From Paenibacillus sp. HW567 (GTDB taxonomy: Bacteria; Bacillota; Bacilli; Paenibacillales; Paenibacillaceae), in contig NZ_KB910518.1 of NCBI RefSeq assembly GCF_000374185.1, positions 4,104,669-4,168,668 on the forward strand: a stretch of 64,000 nt of DNA, given 5' to 3'. How positions within the stretch are numbered: the first letter of the stretch is position 1; each line of letters opens with the position of its first letter. A program made the translations under genes and the position numbers. Below, piece after piece: positions 52,227 to 60,781 of this stretch. The notes under the pieces are model-generated. The model had not been told where the DNA came from and searched no databases. It saw only the letters and a program-made list of their open reading frames with translations.

Positions 52227-52541
52227 TCACCCTAATATCTTGAGGCCCACAGCCGATCCGAGAATCATTACGATACAAATAATCCGCCGTATGTCACGCC
52301 CTTCTCCATACAGCAGCATGCCCAGCACCGCTCCCCCGGAAGCGCCGATTCCTGTCCATACCGCATAAGCTGTCCCCATCGGCAGACTTTTCATCGCTTG
52401 TGACAGCAGCAGCAGACTGCCTCCGAAGCCCAGCAAGAACAAACTGAAGGTCTTCCAAGTGCGCCCGCTATTCAGCTTGCCGAGCATAGCCACCCCGAAC
52501 ATCTCGAAGCAGCCTGCGGCGATCAGCATTAGCCAAGCCAT
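52227..52541 (-). CDS. ykkD: SMR family exporter subunit (YkkD-like)
   Basis: A 104-residue protein with four membrane helices, starting MAWLMLIAAGCFEMFGVAML. The conserved Glu13 region (CFE) and SLPMGTAYAVWTGIGASGGAVLGMLLYGE mark an SMR protein of the Gdx/YkkCD class. It starts two bases after the upstream SMR gene stops. The pair is under a guanidine-I riboswitch, so it should export guanidinium. Confidence 0.9.
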   Translation of the reverse strand: MAWLMLIAAGCFEMFGVAMLGKLNSGRTWKTFSLFLLGFGGSLLLLSQAMKSLPMGTAYAVWTGIGASGGAVLGMLLYGEGRDIRRIICIVMILGSAVGLKILG

Positions 52542-52542
52542 G

Positions 52543-52887
52543 TTATGACACCTCCTTCATCCGGGAATCTCCGGTAATAAGCTTGAGGCCAATAACCCCA
52601 GTCAGGAGCACCAATATTAGCACCAGCTTAGTCAGCTTGAACGGTTCGCCGAACCACAGCATATCTACAAGGACAGTACCCGCAGTGCCGAGTCCGACAA
52701 ATACCGAATACACTGTACCTACAGGCAGCCTGGAGCTGGCAACGAAGATGGTATAGAAGCTGATTACAAGCGCCAGCTCCGTGATGATCCACTCCCAGGG
52801 AGCGGAAGCATGCTTCAATCCGGTTACCCACGCAACCTCCAGGCAGGCGGCCCCTGCGATTTTCATCCATGTACTGTTGTTCTTCAT
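52543..52887 (-). CDS. ykkC: SMR family exporter subunit (YkkC-like)
   Basis: 114 residues starting MKNNSTWMKIAGAACLEVAWV, with GGAGGAG eight bases upstream. It has four membrane helices and carries the essential Glu in CLEVAW and the RLPVGTVYSVFVGLGTAGTVLVDMLWFGEPF loop. It works as a heterodimer with the downstream YkkD-like protein. The riboswitch and terminator lie 30-160 bases upstream. Confidence 0.92.
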   Translation of the reverse strand: MKNNSTWMKIAGAACLEVAWVTGLKHASAPWEWIITELALVISFYTIFVASSRLPVGTVYSVFVGLGTAGTVLVDMLWFGEPFKLTKLVLILVLLTGVIGLKLITGDSRMKEVS

Positions 52888-52918
52888 CTGCAAATCTCCT
52901 CCTCTTGTGCAAACAAAT

Positions 52919-52961
52919 AAGCCCGGAAGGCCATCGTCTAATGACGATACCTCCCGGGCTT
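52919..52961 (-). terminator. Riboswitch-controlled terminator hairpin
   Basis: AAGCCCGG (52919-52926) pairs with CCGGGCTT (52954-52961), with inner ATCGTC/GACGAT pairing. On the minus strand TTATTTGTTTG follows. It competes with the 3' part of the guanidine-I aptamer. Confidence 0.75.
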
Positions 52962-53049
52962 TTATCCCTCCGTGTAGACACGGAATATTGACTCCGTGCG
53001 TTTTCCCTCGGACCTGCCAGCCTGAAAGTGCTGCGGAACCCTAGAAAAC
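52945..53049 (-). ncRNA. Guanidine-I (ykkC) riboswitch
   Basis: On the minus strand CTAGGGTTCCGC opens the aptamer (about 53043-53032). GGCAGGTCCGAGGG and ACGCACGGAGTC follow, then ACACGGAGGGATAAAAGCCC near the 3' end. These are the conserved blocks of the guanidine-I class, and an overlapping terminator follows directly before ykkCD. Confidence 0.9.
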
Positions 53050-53156
53050 TTAAAACAATTATTATGTTACATCGTATGTTAGCAAATTACGGAACGAAAG
53101 GCAACCCTTTTGTGGTTCGGGCGCATCCGGAGCTTATTCATTAACATGTCCAAAGC

Positions 53157-55181
53157 TTATTCATCAGCGCCCTCTGTTGCCGCATGTTCTTCCAGAATCA
53201 CTAGTCCCCAAGCCGGTAGTTCAAGCTCGTCCCTCGGCGCGACTGTCCGTCCCGATAACAGCTCTTCCGCAGGACCATGCGGATACACAAGGGATTGCGG
53301 CGCGTCAGAGTAATTGAAGTAGTAACGCACCTTCCGGTTCTGCTGATTAATGCCTGTCTTGACGATCAGCGGAAAAGCCAGCTCCTGGTCGGCTCCCCAT
53401 AATCCGGCCTCCTGCACAGCCGACTTCAGGATGCTGTCCGCCATCTTTCTGCCCGTCATGCAGCCGATATAGGTCGCAGTTCCCTGTCCGTAACGGTTAC
53501 GCGTAACTGCGGCGTACTCGCCCCAGTGCGGGTGATCGTAGCGGAGCAGCACCTCCGCCGTCGTCGGCGTAATCAGCTCCATCCACGACTCCACATGATT
53601 GTCTTCTGCGCTGACCGCGGCGTGCTCACTCTTCAGCCGCACCTCATGCGGCGTTACGAACATGCTGTAGCCGATGCCGCAGGCCTCGCTGATGATGCCC
53701 GGCTGGACCGTTGTGCGCACCTTGATGACTTCGTCTGCGAATCCGCTTTTGAAGGTGTACACGGCATGTCCGCCCCGTCTCACGTATTCGTTCAGCCGCT
53801 CCAGGGCCTCGCCCTTGACCGCATACAGTGCCGGAACGATGATCAGACTGTATGCGGACAGACCGGGATCATCCGGCTGAATAAAATCGCATTCAATGTT
53901 CATCCGGTACAATCCGTCATACAGCCAGCGCACGACATCATTATAGCTCCGCCCGTCCGGCAGCTTGAACCACTCTAGGGCTGTCAGAGCTTCATTGCTG
54001 ACCATCACCGCCACCTTGTTCGGCTTGCGCAGGCCATAAAGCTGCCCAGTTAAACGCGCAAAATCGCGGCCAACGGTGATCGCTTCGTTATACACCGGAT
54101 TGGGCTGGAAATCATGGCTGAGCAGCCCTTTCCAATACGTCTCTATCGAATTGTGGATGGAGTGCCAATGCCAGTAGGCGACCATGTTCGCGCCAGAAGC
54201 GAGATGGCTGAAGGCCTGCAGCCGCAGTTGGCCCGGATAAGGCGTCCAGTTGGGAAAAGCCTGGGCCTGTGTCTCCAGCACCAGATAGTTGCTGCGCTTC
54301 AGGGAGCGGGTCATATCGCCGCCGAAGGCGATTTCCGTACCGGTCAGCTCATGCTGTGAGGGATGGTAAATATCTACACCGGCAATATCAAAAGCCTGGG
54401 CCGCGGCAAAGTGGTCCACGGACGGCTGTACCCCAAATGAATGCCCGCGCCATTCAAAATCAAAATTCTGCGTGACGAACTGTCCCGGCTGCTTGTACTC
54501 GTTCACCAGCGCAACCTGCCACGCGAGAAAATCCGTCACCAGCTTACGCTGAAAGCGGGCGAACTCCGCCCCCAGGCTGCCGTTAATGGTGCCTACTACC
54601 GAAGGGAAATCCTCCCAGCTATTGATCCGGTTGCTCCAGTAATCCAGCCCGAAGCGGCTGTTGATCTCCTCCAGCGTTCCGAAGGTCTCCCGCATATATT
54701 TGACGAACAGAAGCTGTACATTATCTCCGGCCGTGTCGTAATGCTTGGTCTCGTTGTCCGTCTGATAGCCGATCACCGCCGGATGCTTGCAGACCCGGCC
54801 GATCAGCTTGCGGATAATCCGCTCCGCATGGAACAGGTAGGCTCCACTCGTAATGTCCATAATCTGCCGCGCACCGTACTTCCCCGGTCCCTTTGGCGTT
54901 ACAGCCAGAACATCCGGGTACTCCTTGACCAGCCAGGTGGGAACCGCATAAGTCGGTGTTCCCACAATCACCGCAATCCCCGCAGCGTGCATTGCATCCA
55001 GCACCCGGTCAACGGAGGTAAAGTCGAATACGCCATTCTGCGGCTCATGCGTGCTCCAGGTGGATTCGGCAATGCGGACCGTATTGATGCCCGCCGCCTT
55101 CATCATGGCGATATCCTCGTCCAGCCTCTCGTAAGGCATATATTCGTCGTAATATGCTACGCCGTAGCGAAGTGTAGTCAT
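53157..55181 (-). CDS. Beta-galactosidase, GH42
   Basis: A 674-residue GH42 enzyme with no signal peptide. The opening YGVAYYDEYMPYERLDEDIAMMKAAGINTVRIAESTWST is the family start. The acid/base is Glu144 in GYQTDNETKHYDT, and the nucleophile lies in the second half of the barrel (NYLVLETQAQ). It releases galactose from galacto-oligosaccharides, for example from galactan side chains of pectin. It follows an importer gene cluster on the same strand, separated by a repeat element. Confidence 0.93.
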   Translation of the reverse strand: MTTLRYGVAYYDEYMPYERLDEDIAMMKAAGINTVRIAESTWSTHEPQNGVFDFTSVDRVLDAMHAAGIAVIVGTPTYAVPTWLVKEYPDVLAVTPKGPGKYGARQIMDITSGAYLFHAERIIRKLIGRVCKHPAVIGYQTDNETKHYDTAGDNVQLLFVKYMRETFGTLEEINSRFGLDYWSNRINSWEDFPSVVGTINGSLGAEFARFQRKLVTDFLAWQVALVNEYKQPGQFVTQNFDFEWRGHSFGVQPSVDHFAAAQAFDIAGVDIYHPSQHELTGTEIAFGGDMTRSLKRSNYLVLETQAQAFPNWTPYPGQLRLQAFSHLASGANMVAYWHWHSIHNSIETYWKGLLSHDFQPNPVYNEAITVGRDFARLTGQLYGLRKPNKVAVMVSNEALTALEWFKLPDGRSYNDVVRWLYDGLYRMNIECDFIQPDDPGLSAYSLIIVPALYAVKGEALERLNEYVRRGGHAVYTFKSGFADEVIKVRTTVQPGIISEACGIGYSMFVTPHEVRLKSEHAAVSAEDNHVESWMELITPTTAEVLLRYDHPHWGEYAAVTRNRYGQGTATYIGCMTGRKMADSILKSAVQEAGLWGADQELAFPLIVKTGINQQNRKVRYYFNYSDAPQSLVYPHGPAEELLSGRTVAPRDELELPAWGLVILEEHAATEGADE

Positions 55182-55286
55182 CTTTTTTCTTTTCCTCCCT
55201 TGTGTATTCTCTTATCATTGTTCTTATCTTTGTTCTTGTCATTATAATTCTCACCCACCCATATAAGGCGAACTTTAAAATAAAAA

Positions 55287-55445
55287 AATAGGGTAGAAGT
55301 ACGGAGGGGACGTTTGGAACTGTAGGAGCGTAGCGTCCGCCTTTATGTTTCGATTTCTACCGCAAATCGCGGTTACAATCAGGAAATCCAAACATAACAG
55401 CGGCCGAAAGTCCAAACAGTCCCCGCAGTACGACTCAACCCTATT
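55287..55445. repeat. Dispersed hairpin element, full single copy (inverted orientation)
   Basis: AATAGGGT (55287-55294) and ACCCTATT (55438-55445) are perfect terminal inverted repeats. Inside, CATAACAGCGGCC and GGAAATCCAAACATAAC match, in reverse orientation, the 199-bp repeat units at 59.8-60.8 kb. The inner arms fold into one long imperfect hairpin. Confidence 0.7.
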
Positions 55446-55473
55446 CATAATCTTTTGAAGTTTATCTTATAAC

Positions 55474-56301
55474 TCAACCTTTAATTGCGCCCTCAGCAAT
55501 CCCCTGCATAATAAACTTCTGGAAGAAGCCGTAGATGATAATTACAGGAAGCGCCGTCAGCACCAATGCCGCCAGAATAAGCGACCATTCCTTGTTATAC
55601 TCCCCGAAGAGTGTGTTCGTCGATAGAATCAGAGTGTATTTGTTGGAATCTGTAAGCATCAGCAGCGGCAGCAGGAAGTCATTCCAGATCCACAGAAAAT
55701 CAAGAATCGCAATCGTGACCGTAATCGGCACCAGCAGCGGGAAGATAATCCGGAAAAAAGTCTGGAACTCGCCGCAGCCGTCAATGCGCGCCGCTTCCTC
55801 CAGCTCGCGGGGAATGGATTTCACAAATCCATGATACAGGAATATCGCCATATTCACACCAAGGCCGATATAGATCAGGGCCAAGCCGTAGGTGCTGCCG
55901 CTGACATGCAGCGTTTTGGCCATCCGGGTCAGCGGAATCATGATCGAATGGAACGGCACCAGCATCGAAGCGATGAACAGCGAGAAGATTGCAGCACTCA
56001 GCTTGCCGGAGGTCCGGGACAGCTTGTAGCCGGCCAGGGCCGCGCAGAAGATGATGCCGCCGATGCCGATCACGGATACAATCACGGAGTTCAACGTGCT
56101 GTGCAGCAGGTTGATTTTGTCAAAGGCCTGGCTGTAGTTCTCAAAATGCAGCTTGGTTGGCAGCGCCATGAAGGAGGTGAACATCTCGCCTTGGGTTTTC
56201 ACAGAATTAATGATCGCCAGATAGATCGGGAAAAAGGAGATGACCGCGCCGATACAGAGAAACAGCGTGATGAATAGCGAAGCCCCTTTTCTTAGTCTCA
56301 T
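55474..56301 (-). CDS. ABC sugar transporter permease (MalG-like)
   Basis: 275 residues, six membrane helices. The EAA loop is LEEAARIDGCGEFQTFFRIIFPLLVPI and the C-terminus IMQGIAEGAIKG is typical of MalG-type proteins. It starts four bases before the upstream permease stop, so the pair is translationally coupled. It belongs to the importer whose binding protein is two genes upstream. Confidence 0.93.
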   Translation of the reverse strand: MRLRKGASLFITLFLCIGAVISFFPIYLAIINSVKTQGEMFTSFMALPTKLHFENYSQAFDKINLLHSTLNSVIVSVIGIGGIIFCAALAGYKLSRTSGKLSAAIFSLFIASMLVPFHSIMIPLTRMAKTLHVSGSTYGLALIYIGLGVNMAIFLYHGFVKSIPRELEEAARIDGCGEFQTFFRIIFPLLVPITVTIAILDFLWIWNDFLLPLLMLTDSNKYTLILSTNTLFGEYNKEWSLILAALVLTALPVIIIYGFFQKFIMQGIAEGAIKG

Positions 56302-57182
56302 GCTTCCACCTCTTTTCGTTTCATGACACCAATCTGGATGAAGGTGAAGAGCAGGATAATCACGAACAGAATAACCGATTTGGCGCTGGCATAGCCGTAA
56401 CGGAAGTTGTTGGAGAACGCCTCTTCATAAATATTCATTGTGATTACCTGCGTGCTGCGTCCCGGACCGCCGCCGGTCAAGCCATACACCGCCTCGAACA
56501 CCTTGAACGCTCCGTTAAGCGTAAGGAAGAAGCAGATGGTCACCGCATGCGTAATCATCGGCAGCGTCACCTTGCGGAAGGTCTGGAACGGGCTTGCGCC
56601 GTCAATGACAGCGGCTTCCTTAAGACTTTGCGGCACACCCTGCAAGGCGGCCAGATATATAATCATCATATAGCCGACACCATTCCACAGCGATACGATT
56701 ATGATCGAATAGAAGGATACCTTAGGATCTCCGATCCACAGTTGATCCAGGAAGGACATGGCTGTTTTTTCGGCAATTTGCGGCAGCACTTGAGAGAACA
56801 CGAAGGTCCACATGAAGGCGCTGATAATGGTACTGATCATATTTGGCATGAAGAAAATGGTACGGAAGAACCCTTTGGTCCGGGTCTTCGTCTCAATGAA
56901 CACAGCAAGCACAAGCGCGAATACATTTTGCAGAACGATCATGAATAACACATATTTCAGCGTAAACAACAGAGAATTGACGAAATCCGGGTCATCACGC
57001 AGCGCTTCAATGAAGTTGCCGAGGCCAATGAAGGAATAGTTGGGATTCAGTCCATTCCAGTCTGTAAAGCTGTAATACATACCGCCAACTGTCGGAATCA
57101 GCAGAAACAATAAGTAGATGATAAATGCGGGCGCGACGAAAGCAAGCAGTGAAAGAACATTTTTGTATCTCTTAATCGGCAC
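56298..57182 (-). CDS. ABC sugar transporter permease (MalF-like)
   Basis: About 294 residues from a GTG at 57182 with AGGAGCGG upstream (VPIKRYKNVLSLLAF). The ORF to 57263 overruns a Cys/His-rich non-family stretch. There are six membrane helices, and the EAA loop is LKEAAVIDGASPFQTFRKVTLPMITH. Partner of the downstream MalG-type protein. No ATPase is encoded nearby. Confidence 0.92.
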   Translation of the reverse strand: MPIKRYKNVLSLLAFVAPAFIIYLLFLLIPTVGGMYYSFTDWNGLNPNYSFIGLGNFIEALRDDPDFVNSLLFTLKYVLFMIVLQNVFALVLAVFIETKTRTKGFFRTIFFMPNMISTIISAFMWTFVFSQVLPQIAEKTAMSFLDQLWIGDPKVSFYSIIIVSLWNGVGYMMIIYLAALQGVPQSLKEAAVIDGASPFQTFRKVTLPMITHAVTICFFLTLNGAFKVFEAVYGLTGGGPGRSTQVITMNIYEEAFSNNFRYGYASAKSVILFVIILLFTFIQIGVMKRKEVEA

Positions 57183-57283
57183 AGTAACCGCTCCTCTCCC
57201 TCTATGATGTGGGCAGCAGCAAACAGGGATGGATGAAGCTGGGGTATCCCACTGTTCTTCCATCCCTGGCAGCCTGCCGCAGC

Positions 57284-58591
57284 TTATTTGTTAACTTTGT
57301 TGTAGGACTTCCAGGCTTTGTCGAGCGCCTTCAGAACGTCATCCTGCGACATTTGTCCGGCATAATACGCCTGCAGTCCCTTGCCCACTTCATCCTTGAC
57401 CGATTGCGGAATTGCCGGGTCCTGCACGGATTTGCCCGCTTTTACATAAGTGGTAGCCTCAGTGATCCAAGGATAGCTTTCATAGGTGTGAACGGTGGAT
57501 ACCGGGTTGAATTTGAGCGCTTGGAAAAAGGCATTGGAGGCCTGGTCGTCCAGCACATAGTTCAGGAAATCAAGCGCAACTTCTTTGTTCTTGCTGGTTG
57601 GCGATACGGCTAGCGAAGTCGAAGCGCTGAGATTGATCAAGGTCGCATTGGCATCATCGTTGATTGGCAGCGGAGCTACGCCGAAGTCCAGATCAGGATT
57701 CGATTTCAGGATCGTTTCAGCATACCAAGGACCCATCAGCCACATAGCTCCCTTGCCTGCTGCAAAGGCTGCCGCGCCATCATCGCCGCCGACCTCGGTG
57801 GCTTTTTCCGTACCGTTCGCGTTGATCAGATCGAACACGTCGAAGATTGCCGATTTCATCTCTGTAAAGGAGCCTTCATCCTTGTTCATTTTGTTCACGA
57901 AATCAGGATCTTTGGTTTTCATCATCCCGCCCACGGCAAGCGGCAGCACGAGCTGCGGAATCCAGGACTCTTTATAGGAGAGCACGAATGGGGTGATCTT
58001 TTTGGCCTTGAGCTTCTCGATGACCGTCTTCATCTCTGTCAGCGTTGTCGGCGGAGTCAGTCCCTGCTCGCTGAAAATTTTCTTGTTGTACAGATATCCC
58101 CAGGACAGAGTTTCCAGCGGCAGCGCTACAACCTTGCCGTCTGTAGTGGTCACTGAAGGCTTAACGCTCTCAAGGAGCTTGCCGACAAACGGCTGGCTGC
58201 TCAGATCCTCCAAATATCCGGCTTTATAGTAGGATGGGATTTCGTTAACGGCATGAATGGCAAAAATATCAGGCGCATCATTGGAAGCAAGCCGTGTCTT
58301 CAGAATCTGTGAGGCGTTGTCCGCCGTAGGCATTTCGAGCTGCACGGAGACGTCGATGTTCTTGTCCGCTTTTTCCTTCTTCACAAACTCGGCAATATAG
58401 TTATCGTATTGCTCCTTGAAGCGGGGCTGTGCGATGAACATTTTGAGTGTTACACTTTTGGCGGCAGCGCTGCCGCTGCCTGTACTTTCTCCGGTTGGAG
58501 CAGCTCCGTTACTGCCGCTGTTGCTGCTGCAGCCTGCAAGCAGAGTAGCGGCGAGGAACGTGCAGAGTAGACCTTTATTCATCTTTTTCAT
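57284..58591 (-). CDS. ABC sugar-binding lipoprotein
   Basis: 435 residues. The signal ends in the lipobox ATLLAGC with a Ser/Asn/Gly-rich spacer after it. The mature fold is a family-1 sugar-binding protein (LKMFIAQPRFKEQYDNYIAEFVKK ... MWLMGPWYAETIL). GGGAGG precedes the ATG. It is controlled by the YesN-type regulator gene just upstream, and two cre-like sites lie before it. Context with GH42 suggests galacto-oligosaccharides (inference). Confidence 0.92.
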   Translation of the reverse strand: MKKMNKGLLCTFLAATLLAGCSSNSGSNGAAPTGESTGSGSAAAKSVTLKMFIAQPRFKEQYDNYIAEFVKKEKADKNIDVSVQLEMPTADNASQILKTRLASNDAPDIFAIHAVNEIPSYYKAGYLEDLSSQPFVGKLLESVKPSVTTTDGKVVALPLETLSWGYLYNKKIFSEQGLTPPTTLTEMKTVIEKLKAKKITPFVLSYKESWIPQLVLPLAVGGMMKTKDPDFVNKMNKDEGSFTEMKSAIFDVFDLINANGTEKATEVGGDDGAAAFAAGKGAMWLMGPWYAETILKSNPDLDFGVAPLPINDDANATLINLSASTSLAVSPTSKNKEVALDFLNYVLDDQASNAFFQALKFNPVSTVHTYESYPWITEATTYVKAGKSVQDPAIPQSVKDEVGKGLQAYYAGQMSQDDVLKALDKAWKSYNKVNK

Positions 58592-58619
58592 GATGTAAGA
58601 CCTCCCAATGTCTATGTTT

Positions 58620-58661
58620 TGTTTACGCTTTCATTGTACCTTGATTATGAAAGCGTTTAAT
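58620..58661. promoter_or_regulatory. Two cre-like sites in an inverted repeat
   Basis: TGAAAGCGTAAACA (minus strand, 58620-58633) has one mismatch to the CcpA consensus. TGAAAGCGTTTAAT (58648-58661) has two or more. ACGCTTTCAT (58625-58634) and ATGAAAGCGT (58647-58656) are perfect arms. They lie upstream of the binding-protein gene. Confidence 0.55.
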
Positions 58662-58670
58662 TGGACGGAA

Positions 58671-59756
58671 TTACCCTTCGGAGTTGGACATTTTTAAACT
58701 GGCATTCTGCTTGCGCATTTCACCCGGAGCGACGCCGTAATGCTTTTTGAATACTCTGTAGAAATATCCTACATCCTCGTACCCGGCAAGCTCGGCAACC
58801 GTCTTGATTGGAATATTCTCATCGGCCAGCCATTCCTTTGCCTTATCCATACGCAACCCGAGAATGTAGTCCGTAACGTTGCAGCCGTATTCCAGCTTGA
58901 ACACCTTGCTTAGATATTCCTTGCTGACAAAAAAAGCCCGGGCCAGCCCCTCCAGCGTCACCGCCTCGGCAAAATGTCCGTCGATATACTGCCTCACCTC
59001 ATCAAGGTTCAGCTTATTCTTGAACTTGCGCTGCCCGATCAGCAGTTCAAGACTGCCCCCATAGAGTGCCTTCAGATACGCCTCGACATCCGCTGCTGAA
59101 GCCAGTGCATCATGAGATATTTCGGCCTTCAGCAGCTCATCCTCCAGCCGGTTCCCCCGCATTAGCTCCTTCAACAGCAGCAGCATCTCGCTGGCCGCCT
59201 GCCGGAATGCCGCAGATCCTTTGGCTCCCCCAAGCTCCAGCTCTCTGCGTATCCCTGCCAGAACCAAATTAACCCCCTCGGTGTTCAATTCATTGAAGTG
59301 CACCCGCATCAACTGCTTGTAGGAGGAGAGGCACAGCGACACCTCAATATCCAGCGCGTATGCACGTTGTCCCCGCTCCGCCTCCTCCAGCTCTCTCCGG
59401 CATTTATCCAGCACAGCGTTCAGCTCCTTAGGGTCAATCGGCTTCAGCAAATAATCCACCGCACCGTACCGGATGGCATTCTGGGCATAATTGAAATCAT
59501 CATAACCGCTGACCACGATGACCTTGATCTCAGGGTATTCCGCATGAAGATTGTTCATCAGCATGACGCCATCCGCGCCGGGCATGCGCATGTCGGTAAT
59601 AACGATCTGCGGGGACAGCTCCTCTGTCAGGCGCAGCGCCTCCCGTCCGTCCTCGGCTTCGCCGGCAATCTCCATCCCATGCTCCTCCCAGGAGCCGAAC
59701 GTCCGCACTATATCCCGGTTCCAGCTCTCATCATCCACCAGCAGCACTTTTATCAT
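58671..59756 (-). CDS. Response regulator with AraC-type DNA-binding domain (YesN-like)
   Basis: About 361 residues starting MIKVLLVDDESWNRDIVRT, with AAAGGATG upstream. The receiver domain carries the acidic pair DD and the phospho-accepting Asp in QIVITDMRMPGADG, with the conserved Lys in DYLLKPIDP. The C-terminal AraC-type domain has two helix-turn-helices (TLEGLARAFFVSKEYLSKVFK and IKTVAELAGYEDVGYFYRVFKKHYGVAPGE). It should activate the adjacent importer. It is read from the same strand as its kinase. Confidence 0.93.
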   Translation of the reverse strand: MIKVLLVDDESWNRDIVRTFGSWEEHGMEIAGEAEDGREALRLTEELSPQIVITDMRMPGADGVMLMNNLHAEYPEIKVIVVSGYDDFNYAQNAIRYGAVDYLLKPIDPKELNAVLDKCRRELEEAERGQRAYALDIEVSLCLSSYKQLMRVHFNELNTEGVNLVLAGIRRELELGGAKGSAAFRQAASEMLLLLKELMRGNRLEDELLKAEISHDALASAADVEAYLKALYGGSLELLIGQRKFKNKLNLDEVRQYIDGHFAEAVTLEGLARAFFVSKEYLSKVFKLEYGCNVTDYILGLRMDKAKEWLADENIPIKTVAELAGYEDVGYFYRVFKKHYGVAPGEMRKQNASLKMSNSEG

Positions 59757-59777
59757 GGCGATCATCCTTTCGGGGGT

Positions 59778-60781
59778 ATGTGGATTGAGATTGGGAGTTC
59801 TCTATTACGGGTGCGGTCGTGACTACGTGGAATGTTTGGACTTCCGGCCGCTGTTATGGTTGGATTTCCTGATTTTAAACCGCTATTCGCGGTAGAAATC
59901 CAACCCTAAAGGCGGTCGCGTTCGCTCCTCCAGTTCCAAACTTCCACTCCGCCACTCTCCCCGTATTTAAAAATCCACAATCTCAATTTTTGGTTTGTTA
60001 TTTATAATGGGTACGGTCGGGACTGCGTGGAATGTTTGGACTTCCGGCCGCTGTTATGGTTGGATTTCCTGATTTTAAGCCGCTATTCGCGGTAGAAATC
60101 CAACCCTAAAGGCGGACGCGTTCGCTCCTCCAGTTCCAAACTTCCACTCCGCCACTCTCCCCGTATTTATAGATCCACAATCTCAATTTTGGTTTGTTAT
60201 TTATAATGGGTGCGGTCGGGTCTGCGTGGAATGTTTGGACTTCCGGCCGCTGTTATGGTTGGATTTCCTGATTTGAACCGCTATTCGCGGTAGAAATCCA
60301 ACCCTAAAGGCGGTCGCGTTCGCTCCTCCAGTTCCAAACTTCCACTCCGCCACTCTCCCCGTATTTAAAAATCCACAATCTCAATTTTTGGTTTGTTATT
60401 TATAATGGGTACGGTCGTGACTGCGTGGAATGTTTGGACTTCCGGCCGCTGTTATGGTTGGATTTCCTGATTTGAACCGCTATTCGCGGTAGAAATCCAA
60501 CCCTAAAGGCGGTCGCGTTCGCTCCTCCAGTTCCAAACTTCCACTCCGACACTCTCCCCGTATTTAAAAATCCACAATCTCAATTTTTGGTTTGTTATTT
60601 ATAATGGGTACGGTCGTGACTGCGTGGAATGTTTGGACTTCCGGCCGCTGTTATGGTTGGATTTCCTGATTTTAAACCGCTATTCGCGGTAGAAATCCAA
60701 CCCTAAAGGCGGACGCGTTCGCTCTTCCAGTTCCAAACTTCCACTCCGACACTCTCCCCGTATTTAAAATCCACAATCTCA
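59778..60781. repeat. Five tandem ~199-bp hairpin repeats between kinase and regulator genes
   Basis: The anchor GGAATGTTTGGACTTCCGGC recurs at 59829, 60029, 60228, 60427 and 60626, giving spacings of 200, 199, 199 and 199. Each unit contains GTTGGATTTC and GAAATCCAAC arms around ACCGC-TATTC-GCGGT, and longer arms beginning CCGCTGTTATGG that pair with CCCTAAAGGCGG. Each unit would fold as one long hairpin. The last unit ends at the stop codon of the kinase. Confidence 0.92.

Noticed and set aside
59778..60781. CRISPR-like or satellite coding repeat
   Set aside because: The repeats have no unique spacers and no sustained coding frame; they are hairpin elements.
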